From Tilletiopsis washingtonensis (lineage: Eukaryota > Basidiomycota > Exobasidiomycetes > Entylomatales): 64,000 nucleotides of DNA. The stretch lies in assembly GCF_003144115.1 (NCBI RefSeq), contig NW_020311998.1:961738-1025737 (forward strand). The letters run 5' to 3'. This document shows, piece after piece, positions 34,862 through 45,101 of this stretch. Both the position numbers and the translations under genes were made by a program. The notes beneath the pieces were generated by a model, which was not told the DNA's origin, made no database searches, and saw nothing but the letters and a program-made list of their open reading frames with translations. Positions within the stretch are counted from its first letter, which is position 1; every line of letters begins with the position of its first letter.

Positions 34862-35838
34862 GGTGCCGGGGGTGCGACGAGGCGCGAAGGAGTGTGGAGT
34901 GGCGGCGGCGCGGACGGCAGCGGGTCACGGAAGCGAGGCGAGGCCGGATGGGCAGTGGGTTGGGGGTACGACGCGTCGCGGTGCGCGGGCGGACGAGGCG
35001 CGAGGCGAGCAGAGACGAGAGGCCGGCGGCACACGGGGCGGCGCAGAGGCCGAGTGCGAGACGGAGCGCGGAGGCGGAGAGTGCCGAGAGAGAAGGAGAG
35101 GCCGCGGAGGGAAGAGAGGGAGCAAGAGAGGGAGCGACGAGCGAGGCGATGGCAGCCGCAGCGCGACAGCGACACGGCGACGAGGCGCGGGGCCGCGCGC
35201 CGCGCGCGACGGGCGGCGGCAGCAAGCGCAGGCGGCGGACAGCAGCACCACGCAAGCGCAGGCTGAGGCCGGCAGCGGTGAGCAGCACGAGCGGCAGCAC
35301 CCAGCTGCAGCGTCAGGCCAAGCAAGCGTGCGCCAGGCACGCCGGCAGTGTCGCCGCATCCGCCTCAGGGTTGTCGCGCGTTGAGGCACCTCCCAAGCGC
35401 CGCGGCGCAGGCACACCAGCAGCGGCGCAGTGGCAGCGGCGCATCAACGTGCAGGGCTGCTTGCCTGCTGCCTGGGCAGCCCTCAGCACCACCGCAGCCC
35501 AGAGCGGCCGGCGGGGCCCGCGGTGCCGAATCGCATCACGCCGAGAGAGAGGGCATCATGCTCAGTCAGGAGCGGCCGCCGCGACGAGGCCAGACCAGCT
35601 TCTGCCCGCCTCCCCCCCTACAGCGTGCACAGGCCGGCAGCAGCAAGGCGCGCGCGGCGTGCAGGTGGTCGTGCGGAGATCGCGGTGCAGCAGCACTGCC
35701 GGGACGCAGCAGCAGTCTGCGCAAGAGGGCGTCGGGCAGAGGCGAGAGCGCGACGCGGTGGCGCTCGCGGAACCCCCTCGATCGCGACGCGGGCTCGCAC
35801 GCTTCAGATACCTTCCCACGGAGCCATCCCTCATCGGC
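34862..35838. other. Psr1-like 5' flank up to the tRNA gene
   Basis: Nearly 1 kb without a gene. About 34870-35200 is purine-rich on the plus strand (CT-rich in the sense of the phosphatase gene), as expected for a fungal promoter or leader. From 35200 to 35838 only low-complexity, Arg/Ala/Ser-coding open frames are seen. Confidence 0.5.
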
Positions 35839-35937
35839 GGTTGTATGGTCCAATGGTTACGACGTCAGATTCTGATCGAATCTATGCAGCACATGCATGA
35901 CATTCTGAAGACCGTGGTTCGATTCCGCGTACGACCT
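35839..35937 (+). tRNA. tRNA-Gln (anticodon CUG) with a 27-nt intron
   Basis: The acceptor stem GGTTGTA pairs with TACGACC (35930-35936), with a discriminator base T. The D arm with the invariant GG in its loop lies at 35848-35863. The anticodon stem is TCAGA/TCTGA, with loop T-T-C-T-G-A then T after splicing, so the anticodon is CTG (35872-35874), reading CAG codons for Gln. The T arm is CGTGG-TTCGATT-CCGCG. The intron runs from 35876 to 35902, after position 37, the canonical site for eukaryotic nuclear tRNAs, and it contains a CAG able to pair with the anticodon. The TGG..TGGTTA and GGTTCGATTCC blocks are the A and B boxes of the internal Pol III promoter. Confidence 0.93.
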
Positions 35938-35940
35938 TCC

Positions 35941-35945
35941 TTTTT
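35941..35945 (+). terminator. Pol III terminator of the tRNA gene
   Basis: A run of five T residues begins four bases after the tRNA discriminator base, the usual RNA polymerase III stop signal. Confidence 0.8.
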
Positions 35946-36238
35946 GCTCTTGGCGCGCCTGACTTTAGCCATCCTTTTTGCCGCCTCGCCTCAGGCCCCC
36001 GCGCGCCGCCAAAACGCCCTTTTTTCGACTCGCTTGGGCCACAGTGCTGTACGTGTCGCAGCGCCACGGTCGTCCTGCAGCATGCGCTCTCAGTGTGCCA
36101 GAGAGTGATGCGGCTGCGTTGACAGCGGCGCGCACGGGTGCATAAGCATGCACGGCGATGACGCGCCGCGCTCTCCTCCGCGCGCGCCTTCGCTCGCATC
36201 AAGTCAGGCCATCCGGCGCGCATCGCCTCATCTCCACC

Positions 36239-36248
36239 ATCACCTCAC
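36239..36248 (+). promoter_or_regulatory. SRE-like motif upstream of ERG24
   Basis: ATCACCTCAC differs at one base from the animal sterol response element ATCACCCCAC. It ends 12 nt before the upstream ERG24 start codon, so it may lie in the 5' leader rather than the promoter. The surrounding leader is C/A/T-rich, which raises the chance of a fortuitous match. Binding by the SREBP-like protein encoded at 53178 is only a hypothesis. Confidence 0.3.
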
Positions 36249-36260
36249 ACCTGCCTCGCC

Positions 36261-38029
36261 ATGGTCCAGACCCGGTGAGTGCTACTTAAGCGCGCGCACT
36301 GCCGCCGCACCGCGCCGCTCGCCCATACTCACCCCTGCCAACCATGTCCAGCGGCCAGTCCCGCACGCCCGCAGCCAAGAGCTCCGCGTCCGCCGCCTCG
36401 TCGCCCGCGGCGACGCCCGACACGCCGACGCCGGCGCCGCGCCGCTCGTCGCGCAAGTCGGGCGCCAGCAGCACGCTGGCGAAGCGGCACGGCGCCGACG
36501 TGCTGGCGCCGCGCACGACGCACTACGAGTTCGGCGGGCCCGTCGGCGCGCTCGGCGTGACGCTCACCGTGCCCTTCTTCACGTATGCCTTCTACTACTT
36601 CTGCAACCCGCTCGTGGGCTGCGCCGTGCTGCCCACGCACCCGGGCCTCCTGTTCAAGTCGATGGGCAGCGGCATCGTGCAGAGCCTCACCGACGGCACC
36701 GGCTGGGCCATCTACTTTGGCTGGTACGCGTTCGCCGTCGCCTGCTGGGCGCTCATCCCCGCGCGCTGGGAGCAGGGCGGCGAGCTGCGCACGGGCGAGA
36801 AGCTCGAGTACAAGATCAACGGTGAGTGCGCGGCAGGTGCACTGCTGTGGCGTGGCGCTCTTGATGCGCTGCCGCGGTGCACGGCTGTGGACTGCTGCGG
36901 TGACACTGACGCGTCGCGCAGCCTTCACTACGCTGCTCGCGTCCTTTGCCGTGACGGCGGGCATCATCGTCGCACGCGGCGCCGAGGGCTTCACCTTCTT
37001 CTACGACCACTGGCCCGCACTCATCACGGCGTCGCTGGCCAACAGCCTGGCGCAGGCCTTCTACGTGTATGCGCTCTCGTTCAAGGAGGGCCGCCTGCTG
37101 GCCAAGGGCGGCAACTCGGGCAACGCGCTGTTTGACGTGAGTGCGCCGCGCGCATCGTGCCTGTGCCGCGCTGACCTCCAATAACCCCCCGGCAGTGGTT
37201 CATTGGCCGCGAGCTCAACCCGCGCATCGGCATCTTCGACATCAAGACGTTCAACGAGCTGCGCCCGGGCCTCATCCTCTGGGCGCTGCTCGACATCAGC
37301 TGCGCGTGCAAGCAGTACGTCGAGCTCGGGCGCATCACCGACTCGATGGTGCTCGTCGTGCTCTTCCACACGACGTACGTCGTCGATGCACTCTACAACG
37401 AGTCGGCCATCTTCACGCAGATGGACATCACCACCGACGGCTTCGGCTTCATGCTCTCCGTCGGCGACCTCACGTGGGTGCCCTTTGTCTACTCGCTGCA
37501 GGCGCGCTACCTCGCCTTCGCGCCCAAGGACCTCGGCTACGCCGCCGCCGCCGCGATCCTGGCGTTCAACTACTTTGGCTACTGGGCCTTCCGCTCGTCC
37601 AACGGCGAGAAGAACGACTTCCGCAACGGCCGCAACCCGAAGAGTGCGTCGTCGCGCGCAGCCAGCCAGCAGCACAAAGACTGACCCCTCTGCAGACCTC
37701 AAGTTCATGGAGACGGCGTCTGGCCGCAAGCTGCTCACGTCTGGCTGGTGGGGCATGAGCCGCCACCCCAACTACATGGCCGACCTCATCATGGCGCTGG
37801 CGTGGTCGCTGCCGTGCGGCTTCGACACGCCGATTCCGTACACGTACGTCTGCTACTTCACCGTGCTGCTCGTGCACCGGCAGATGCGCGACGACGAGGC
37901 GTGCCGCGAGAAGTACGGCAAGGAGTGAGTGCCGCGGAGAAGTCGCGCTGTGTGCTGTGCTGACACTCTCGCAGCTGGGACAAGTACTGCAAGATCGTGC
38001 CGTCCCGCATCTTCCCGTACATCTACTAA
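36261..38029 (+). CDS. ERG24: Sterol C-14 reductase (ERG24), six exons
   Basis: This enzyme reduces the C14-15 double bond after lanosterol C14-demethylation in ergosterol synthesis, using NADPH in the ER membrane. Exons 36261-36274, 36352-36821, 36922-37136, 37196-37643, 37696-37924 and 37975-38029 give 1,431 nt and 476 residues. Landmarks: [17 protein letters not shown] near the start, [17 protein letters not shown] (the family's GRELNPR), [74 protein letters not shown] (family signature), and [21 protein letters not shown] ending PSRIFPYIY; the last blocks bind NADPH and sterol. Two starts are possible: the ATG at 36261 with a spliced first intron (N-terminus MVQTRGQSRT) or the ATG at 36344, which lies inside that intron (MSSGQSRT). 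Both enter the same frame. At least eight hydrophobic segments are visible. Confidence 0.95.
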
Positions 38030-38122
38030 GCGCGCGCGCGTGCATCAACTACCGAGCGCTGCTTCACTTATCCTGTGCCGCTCCGCTAATACGTCTCGCG
38101 GAAGGAGTGGCATTGCATGTGT

Positions 38123-41100
38123 TCACTCTGTGTCGGGCACGAGTGTGGATGCGCGCGGCGTCTGCCATGGCGTCGTGGCCGCGCTGCCGTCGCCGCGCCG
38201 GAACTGCGCCTCGAAGGCCTCGACCGAGCCGCCGAGCACGCCAAATGCGCCCTGCGTGAGCTGCCCGATCTGTCGTGAAGCGGTCAGCAGTGTGTCAGAG
38301 CGGCGACGCGCAGGCACTGACCTCCTCGAGCTGGTGGATGAGGTCCTTCATCGAGAGCGCGTCTGGGAAGCTGATCAGCGCCTGCCGCAGCTGACCCTCA
38401 GCAGTACGCACAGCTAAAGTACAGCAGGTACGCGCTGCTGCCGCGGACGGCGCGCCGCTTCACCGCGGGCAGCTCGCGGATGGCGTCGAGCAGCGCCTGG
38501 CGCGAGCGCTCGGCCGGCGGGAGGTACGGCGGCAGCGGCGTCTTGAGGTTGAACGCTGCGCCGACACAGTCAGTGGATGCTCCGCGGCGGCCCCTCTTCA
38601 CACTCACCGCTGCCGAGGAGATAGAAGAAGAGCAGCACGTTGCCCACCATCTCGCGGCGCACACCCGTCGCATCGACGGGCACGACAAAGTCGCGCCGCA
38701 CACGCGTGTGCCAGTCGCGCCGGCTCGTGACGCGGCGCATCGCATGCAGCTTGTCGAGGATGTTCTGGCAGCAGCCGAGGTAGCGCCGGTACGTGCCCAC
38801 GGGGAAGGGGCCCTTGAGACGCGGCTCGTTGCGCGTCTGCGCCAGCAGCGCCTCGAGCTTGATGAGCTGCACCTGCAGGTGCAGCTCCATCTTCTCGATG
38901 TCGTCGTGCCCCGTCAGCGCGCTCTCGAGCAGCGGCCGCTGCTCCTCCACGTCGCTGTCGTCGTCGGCGGCGTGCTGCGTCTCCTCGCGCGGCGGCTGCG
39001 AGCCGTACGCCAGCACGAGGCGCTGGTAGAGGGCGGAAAAGTTGAAGAGCAGCTCGGACAGCCCGTGCGCGAGCTCGCGGCGCGCCTCGAATGGCCACAC
39101 CAGCTGGTTCATCACCGACGCTGAGACGACGCCGATGACGACGGCGACGGCACGGCGAATGGCGAGCTCCTCGACGTCCATGCCCTCGCCGCGCAGGGTA
39201 TACGAGTAGACTGCGCGAAGTGTGAGCGGACGAGGCGACGGCACGTGGTGCACCACTCACGCGCGACGAGGTTGTAGGTGACGATGGAGAAGCGGCCGGC
39301 AGAGGCGCGCGCCGGCTTGCTGACGATGTAGTTGAAGCATGGTAGGCTGCAGAGGAAGCCAAAGACTGTGCGAGGAGTCAGTGCGGCTCGGACGTGGCGA
39401 GCTGGCGACTCACGCGGCAGCGCCACCCAGTCGTCGTCGAAGAGGAGCCGGGCAGCGTACGCCATCGAGGCGCCAATGACGGTGCCGAGAATCTGCTGGA
39501 AGCTGCGACACGCACGACGACGTCAGCAAGGCACCTCCGGTCTCTCGTCAACGATGCACTCACGCGATGTTGTTCGACTGGCCCATCGTCGGCTGCAGGA
39601 TTACCATGTACGTGACGAGACACCACTGGCCCTGGTACTGCACGAATGTCGGCCGCGTCGAGCTGACGAAGGCAGGCGTTGCAAGCAGGCAGCAGCCGAT
39701 CGCCGCCTTGAGCGCGAACTTGACATCGGGCTCGCGCAGGAACTGACCGAGCCGCCAGACGAGACGATCCGCACGCTGCTTGAACGTGCGAGCAGTCGGC
39801 GTCTGCTCGGTGTTTGGCTGGTGGCGCTTGTGCGAAGGCCAGTTCGGCGGCGTCGGTCCGGAGGTGATGGACAGGACGTCCGCTGGGCGTTGCAGCGTCA
39901 GCGAAGCCCTTTTGCAAATCACGCGTGACGTACCGAAGCGCCGCAGCAGGCCCTTCTTCGGCGCTCGGCGGCGTCGAGATCGCTCTGGGCTGCCCAAGAA
40001 GCGCCACGGCTGCAGCAGCCACCACCAGCGCGCCGGCGAGCGCTCCGACTCGATGCGCCGCACGCGAATCTTCTCCATCTCGAGCACCAGACTCGATAGC
40101 GAGCGCGCGAACTCCTCGAGCAGGAAGAGGAAGTAGAAGATGACGAAGACCTCCTCATCGGCCTGGAAGCCCGGGCTTGCGCCGAGGCTCGACTCGGACG
40201 GCTGTCCGCGCTCCGCCAGCGGGTAGATCGTATAGAGACTGCGGTGGTCTGTGAGCTGACGGCAGCTCATAAGCTAGGCAGGGCACGCACCGCTTCGTCG
40301 AGATGTCCTGCTCGTGCTGGAAACGCTTGAGCGCAGAGTTGACGTCGCGCGCAAGCGCCTCAAAGCCGGCGTCCTCGCCAGGCTCGCTGTCTTTCGACGA
40401 CTTGAACGTCTCGCGCATGCCGTTGAGGCTTCGCGCGCAGGTGAACTAGTCGCGCAGGTCAGCCAGAGCCGTCCGTGAGCAGCTCGCCTGTACTCACTAC
40501 GAGGCTGCGCATGTGAGGACCCACGCCTTCCAGGAACGCATTGAACGCCTTGATACGCTGCTCGAGCTCGGTGGGCTCCTCACTCTCAGCCTCGAGCGGC
40601 AGCTCGTCTTCGTCGATGAGCATCGTCAGCGGTCGGCCGCTTAGCGCTCCTGCCACGGCAGTGCCTGGCTCATGCGGCGGTAGGTGCCGTCCTGCAGCCT
40701 GCGCCTGGGCACGCTCCTCGCGCTGTGCAGCCATAATGTCGTGCTGCAGGCTGCAGCTGCTGCGCAGGCCACCGAGGTGCAGCGCCAGGCCATTCATGGC
40801 ATCGACGACGCGCACGTAGTTGTCGATCTGGCCGCGCAGGCGCCAGTCGAACGGCGCCTCGAGCTTGGCCTCGGCCAGATTCTTCTTGAGCTGGACAGGG
40901 GCGTCAGGCGCACGAGCAGCACTGACACGCGACCGCCACTCACGCTGGTGAAGGACGAGTGTAGATTGTCGCTGGCGCGCTTGATGTTCTCGGAGCGGAT
41001 GTTGAACTGTGAGGGATCGTCGAGCAGGAATGTCTTGGTCAGGACGCGCAGCAGCGTCGCAAAGCCCTGGAGGTTGCGCTGAATGTCACGCCTGTGCAGC

Positions 41101-42871
41101 GTCAGCGCCGACGGCTGCTTCACCTGTCGCGCAGCTCACTCGAGATTGGTGCATGCGCTCTGCGGCCAGAGCAGGAGGCACACCGAGTTGGTCACGATGA
41201 CGCCCATGATCACGACGAGCGTGACGTCGTACACCTTGTCCGTCTCGAACTGCCCGAGCGATGCGCTGCCCTCCTTGACGACGCTGCGGGGACAGGTCAG
41301 CGGTGCCGAGCTGCGAAGTACTCCGCACGCACACTGTGAAGAGGATGACGCCGATGAGGCTGCACGCCGACGCGAACGCCGGCCGCACGAACTTGGCACG
41401 CGCATAGCCCACAAGCGCCATGGCCAGGCCGATGAAGAGCAGCACGACGACGATGTTGCTCAGCAGCGGCAGTCCGGCCTCGTGCAGCGCCACGGCCGTG
41501 AGCATCGAGGCGAGGCCCATCCCGACGGAGTAGGCGAAGGCCGCGAGCGCAAAGATGTCGGACTCGAGCATGGAGCCGATCGAGCGGCCCGGGTGGAAGT
41601 ACACGACGACTGTTGCGACCATGAAGAGGTTGCTCTGCGGGAAGATGTCAGCGCTGTTGGTGCGACTGCTGCGGCGCACGCACAATCGGAATTGTCTTGC
41701 CGTCGCGGTCCGGCAGAATGTCGGCCATCCACTGCGAGAGCAGCGGCGAGTACGTGAACTGCCAGATGATGAGCACTGCTGATCAAGCGTAACGGTGGTC
41801 GCCGCTCACCAAGGAGGCGAGAAGGTACGCAATGCAGCATTTGACTGGGCGCACAGGTCAGCATCTGGTGCGCAGTCCTTCGCCGAGACACTCACGGACG
41901 TCCTTCGTCACGGCGCTGGGATTGGCCATGTGCTCGTACCAGTCGTGCAGCCACCATTTCAAGCCGCTGCGAGGCCGTGCTGGTGCCGTGTTCAGGGTGC
42001 TCAGGAGCCTCGCTTCCTCGTCCTCGCTGTTGTCGTCCAGCAGGTGCTTGTGCTCGCCCCACGCAAGTGGATCCTCGCCGCGCGGGATGTGCTCGGGGTC
42101 GGCGCTGAGGTAGCTGTCCGGCTCGTCTGAAACCGACTCGGCGCGGCCGTCCGAGCGCTTGGACGGGCTGCGCATCACGTCTCGCGAGCCAGAGCGCGAC
42201 GTGCCGCGCGTTGGCGAGAGGAAGCGGGCCCATGCGCGTGGCCCGGCGACCGCCTGCGCGCCCGGCGGGCCCGTAGCGCGGCCCATTCGACTGTCGGAGG
42301 ACGAGCTGCCGGTGGAGCCGTCTTGCGCTTCTGCCATCGTGCCCGAGCGGCTTGCCATGCGATGCCGCATTGGCGACAGGGCCGAGCCATCGCGGCTTGG
42401 CTCTCTTCGGCCGCGCGCCGGACTCGTGGGCTCGTCGAAGAGCGCGGCGAGGCTGTCCCACTGCCCAGCGCTGCCGAGGTCTGCAGCCGCAGGCGTGCGC
42501 GCCAGCGGCGCCTCGACGATCTCGAGGCGTGCCCAGCCGCTGAGCTCGTCGGCGTGAATGCGAGCCTCGTCGGCGTCGCGCTCGGCGCGGCGCTGGTTGA
42601 TGGAGGCGGCGGCGCGCACCGACGCCTCGACGACGCGCCACAGCGCCGAGCGCGGCCGCTCGGCGGCGGGCAGCGACTGCGAGGAGAAGAGGTCCTGCGC
42701 CGCGCCCGGCGACGAGCTGGCCCAGCGGCCCGAGGCGGCGACGGCGCGGCGCGGCCGGCTGCTGCTGGCGCTGCGCGCGGGGATCTCGCGCGGCGCAGCG
42801 GCGTGCGGTGAGGCACGACTGCTGCTGCCCGCCGTCGGCGCACTATCCGGCTGGGCACTCGCGTGCTCCAT
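38123..42871 (-). CDS. Bre4-like / aromatic acid exporter-type multipass membrane protein
   Basis: Large fungal membrane protein of the FUSC/ArAE (DUF2421) group, related to yeast Bre4, which affects brefeldin A sensitivity; the transported substrate is unknown. The start at 42871 begins a disordered Ser/Arg/Pro-rich N-terminus of about 300 residues. WWLHDWYEHMANPSAVTKDV then leads into the first membrane block, with YFHPGRSIGSMLESD, AFAYSVGMGLASMLTAVALH, NIVVVLLFIGLAMALVGYA and YDVTLVVIMGVIVTNSVCLL. A soluble helical middle follows. The second membrane block has ALKAAIGCCLLATPAF, TFVQYQGQWCLVTYMVILQP and TMGQSNNIA, and includes a repeat of the W-x-x-x-T-x-M/V-V motif typical of the family. 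EEVFVIFYFLFLLEEFARSL and AVAVVIGVVSASVMNQLVWPF belong to the C-terminal half, which ends VPDTE. More than ten exons are needed; their borders were checked only in part. Confidence 0.8.
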
Positions 42872-43193
42872 GCCTGGCCGAGAGCAGAGTGCGGCGCCGT
42901 GTGCTTGCGGTGGTGGTGAAGCGGAAGGAGGCGCCGCCTCGCGTCCAACGGCCGAGCAGCAGCTCCAAGGTCAGGGGCGCTTCATCAAGGCGCGCCACGC
43001 TTAACAGCGCCGCCGTGGCCCGTGCATCGCGCGCTCTCGCACGGGTCGCTGCGTGGGAACAGGCGCAGGTGGAGCTCGCGGCCGAGGCGGGGCAGGACAT
43101 TGCTTCTTCCCCTCTCTCACACACTTGCACCTCGCCGCCACCCGGCCACCTCTCGCACCTTGACAGCGGCGCACCACTGCCGCAGGCGCCAGC
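42872..43193. other. Divergent promoter region, Bre4-like gene / ORC2
   Basis: This 322-bp spacer separates two divergent genes and must contain both promoters. It includes a CT-rich tract near 43105-43160 just upstream of ORC2. No other element was recognised. Confidence 0.5.
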
Positions 43194-45101
43194 ATGCCGC
43201 CGCCCGAGATCGACCCCGACGACAGCCAGGAGTCGGAGCTCGTGCCGTCCGACGACAGCCAGGAGTCCGAGCTCGTGCCGTCGGACGACAGCGAGGAGAG
43301 CGAGCTGCTGCCGACCGACGACGAGCGCGAGCGCGACGGTGCGAGCGGCTCGGAGCGCAGCGCCAGCCGCTCGCGCTCAGGCTCGGCGGCATCGGCGTCG
43401 CTGGCACGCGCCGACATTGCGCCGCAGCGCTCACGCCGAGCAGCAGCAGAGAAGGCGCATCTGGCGTGGGACGAGGGGCGCTCGAGCAGGTCGCCGCAGC
43501 CGCCCGCGGGCAACGGCGAAGATGCAGATGGCGCACGGCGCCTGGAGCCGCCTGGCGACGTGCGCAACGAGGCGGGCCCCTCGGTTCCGCGCAAGCCATC
43601 CGCCGAGCCCGGCCGTACGGGCCTCGAGCAGCCGGACGCGGCAGTGCAGACGCCGAAGCGCCGAGGACGGCCGGTCAAGGGCGCCAATGGCTCCGACACG
43701 CCGGCCAGCAAGGCTTCGTCGCGCGGCAAGGCGACGCCAAAGAGTAAGCGCCGCCTGTCGCACGACGCCGAGTCGCCTGCGCACAAGCGCCGGCAGACGA
43801 GCGTCGCCTCCAGCACGTCGCAGCTGCTCGGCTCACTGGCGGCGTCCGAGGCAGATCCCAGCGCAAACGCCTCGATGGTACATCCAACATCGTCCGATGC
43901 GTACTTTGCCGCGCACGCCCCCTCGGCCGCTTCGCGCGCCCGCGATGCGACGTCGCGCGAGCTTCTCTCGGCCAAGCTGCCGCCGCTGCAGCCTGCGGCG
44001 CTGCATGCCCTCTCGTCGCTGTCGCCGAGCCCGCCGCACCTGCCCGTCGCGCACTGGGACGCGCTACACCCGCGCTGGCTTGGCCTGCTAGCCGCTGGCT
44101 TTCCGATTCTCTACCACGGCCTCGGCGACGCGCGGCCTGCGCTCGAGCGCTTCGTCTCGCGCATGGCCGAGCAGGGCGAGGGCGCCGTGGCCGTCGTGCG
44201 CGGCGAGGCTCTCGTGCGCTTCGACGAGCTGCTCTCTGCAGCCGAAGCTGCCGGCAGTCTGCCCAAGGCCAGCGCCTCCGCCGACGAACACGCCTCGACC
44301 GTCGAAGCGCGCGCAGTAGCCATCGCCCAGGCCTACGCCGACGACCGCGAGAGCAGAAAGGCGCGCCCGCCGCTCTTCCTGCTCGTCCACGATGCCGGCG
44401 CGCCGGCGCTGCTCGCACCGAGAGCACAGGCCGTGCTCGCCATTCTGGCGGCGGCGCCGCGCCTGCGCCTGCTCGCCTCGGTCTCGCACGCGCGAGCGGG
44501 TGCCCTGGCGGGCCTTGGCGGCCCAGACTGGATCTGGGAGAGCCTCTCGACGTTCGTGCCACGCGAGATCTCCTCTCGGGCTGCGCGCACCGCCGGCCTG
44601 CCTCGCACGCTGCATCTCGGCGGCGCTGCAAGCGCGTCTGCACCGGGCGTGGCTGGCGCCGGCGGCCTCGTCGCAGCCAACGCGCCGGACCTCTCGGCAG
44701 CATCGGCGCTGCACGTCTTCAAGAGCGTCACGTCGTCGGCGCAGCAGCTCTTCCTGCGCGTGGCGGCACTGCAGCTCGGCACGCACGCCAACGGGCTCTC
44801 GTACGCCGAGCTGGGCGCGCTGGCGGCGCGCAACTTCATCGCCATGAGTGCCGGCTCGCTGGCGCAGGTGGTGCACGAGTTCACCTCACACGGCCTGCTG
44901 CGCCGCGTCGAGGCGCCGCAAACACAAGCGCAGCCGCAGCAGCAGAGCCAGAGCGGCGGCATGGGCCAGCTGGGCGCCGGCGGCGACCAGGGCCTGGCGG
45001 CGTTCGGCGCCGATGCCGTGGTGCGCCTGGCGATGAGCAAGGAGGAGCTGGAGCGCGCCGTCGTGCTGTGCAAGGAGGCCGCCGCGCAGGGCCGGCAGTA
45101 G
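43194..45101 (+). CDS. ORC2: Origin recognition complex subunit 2, single exon
   Basis: Orc2 is part of the six-subunit complex that marks replication origins and loads MCM helicase in the nucleus. The 635-residue intronless frame has a disordered acidic N-terminus with three 11-residue repeats (DDSQESELVPS), then basic stretches (KSKRR, HKRRQ). The conserved ORC2 region starts near residue 265: HWDALHPRWLGLLAAGFPIL, YHGLGDARPALERF (the family's degenerate nucleotide-site position), VAVVRGEALVRFDELL, RPPLFLLVHDAGAPALLAPR, LRLLASVSHA, and WIWESLSTFVP. The winged-helix part contains HVFKSVTSSAQQLFLRVAAL, LGALAARNFIAMSAGSLAQV and EFTSHGLLRR, and ends in an MSKEELERAVVLC helix. Fungal Orc2 proteins are commonly 550-650 residues. 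Lack of introns is unusual beside its neighbours but is not evidence of transfer, because base composition is the same. Confidence 0.88.
   Translation: MPPPEIDPDDSQESELVPSDDSQESELVPSDDSEESELLPTDDERERDGASGSERSASRSRSGSAASASLARADIAPQRSRRAAAEKAHLAWDEGRSSRSPQPPAGNGEDADGARRLEPPGDVRNEAGPSVPRKPSAEPGRTGLEQPDAAVQTPKRRGRPVKGANGSDTPASKASSRGKATPKSKRRLSHDAESPAHKRRQTSVASSTSQLLGSLAASEADPSANASMVHPTSSDAYFAAHAPSAASRARDATSRELLSAKLPPLQPAALHALSSLSPSPPHLPVAHWDALHPRWLGLLAAGFPILYHGLGDARPALERFVSRMAEQGEGAVAVVRGEALVRFDELLSAAEAAGSLPKASASADEHASTVEARAVAIAQAYADDRESRKARPPLFLLVHDAGAPALLAPRAQAVLAILAAAPRLRLLASVSHARAGALAGLGGPDWIWESLSTFVPREISSRAARTAGLPRTLHLGGAASASAPGVAGAGGLVAANAPDLSAASALHVFKSVTSSAQQLFLRVAALQLGTHANGLSYAELGALAARNFIAMSAGSLAQVVHEFTSHGLLRRVEAPQTQAQPQQQSQSGGMGQLGAGGDQGLAAFGADAVVRLAMSKEELERAVVLCKEAAAQGRQ
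43218..43316 (+). repeat. 33-nt in-frame tandem repeat, three copies, in ORC2
   Basis: Copies lie at 43218-43250, 43251-43283 and 43284-43316. The first two encode DDSQESELVPS and the third DDSEESELLPT. They sit at the disordered N-terminus and may add phosphorylatable acidic sites. Confidence 0.9.
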
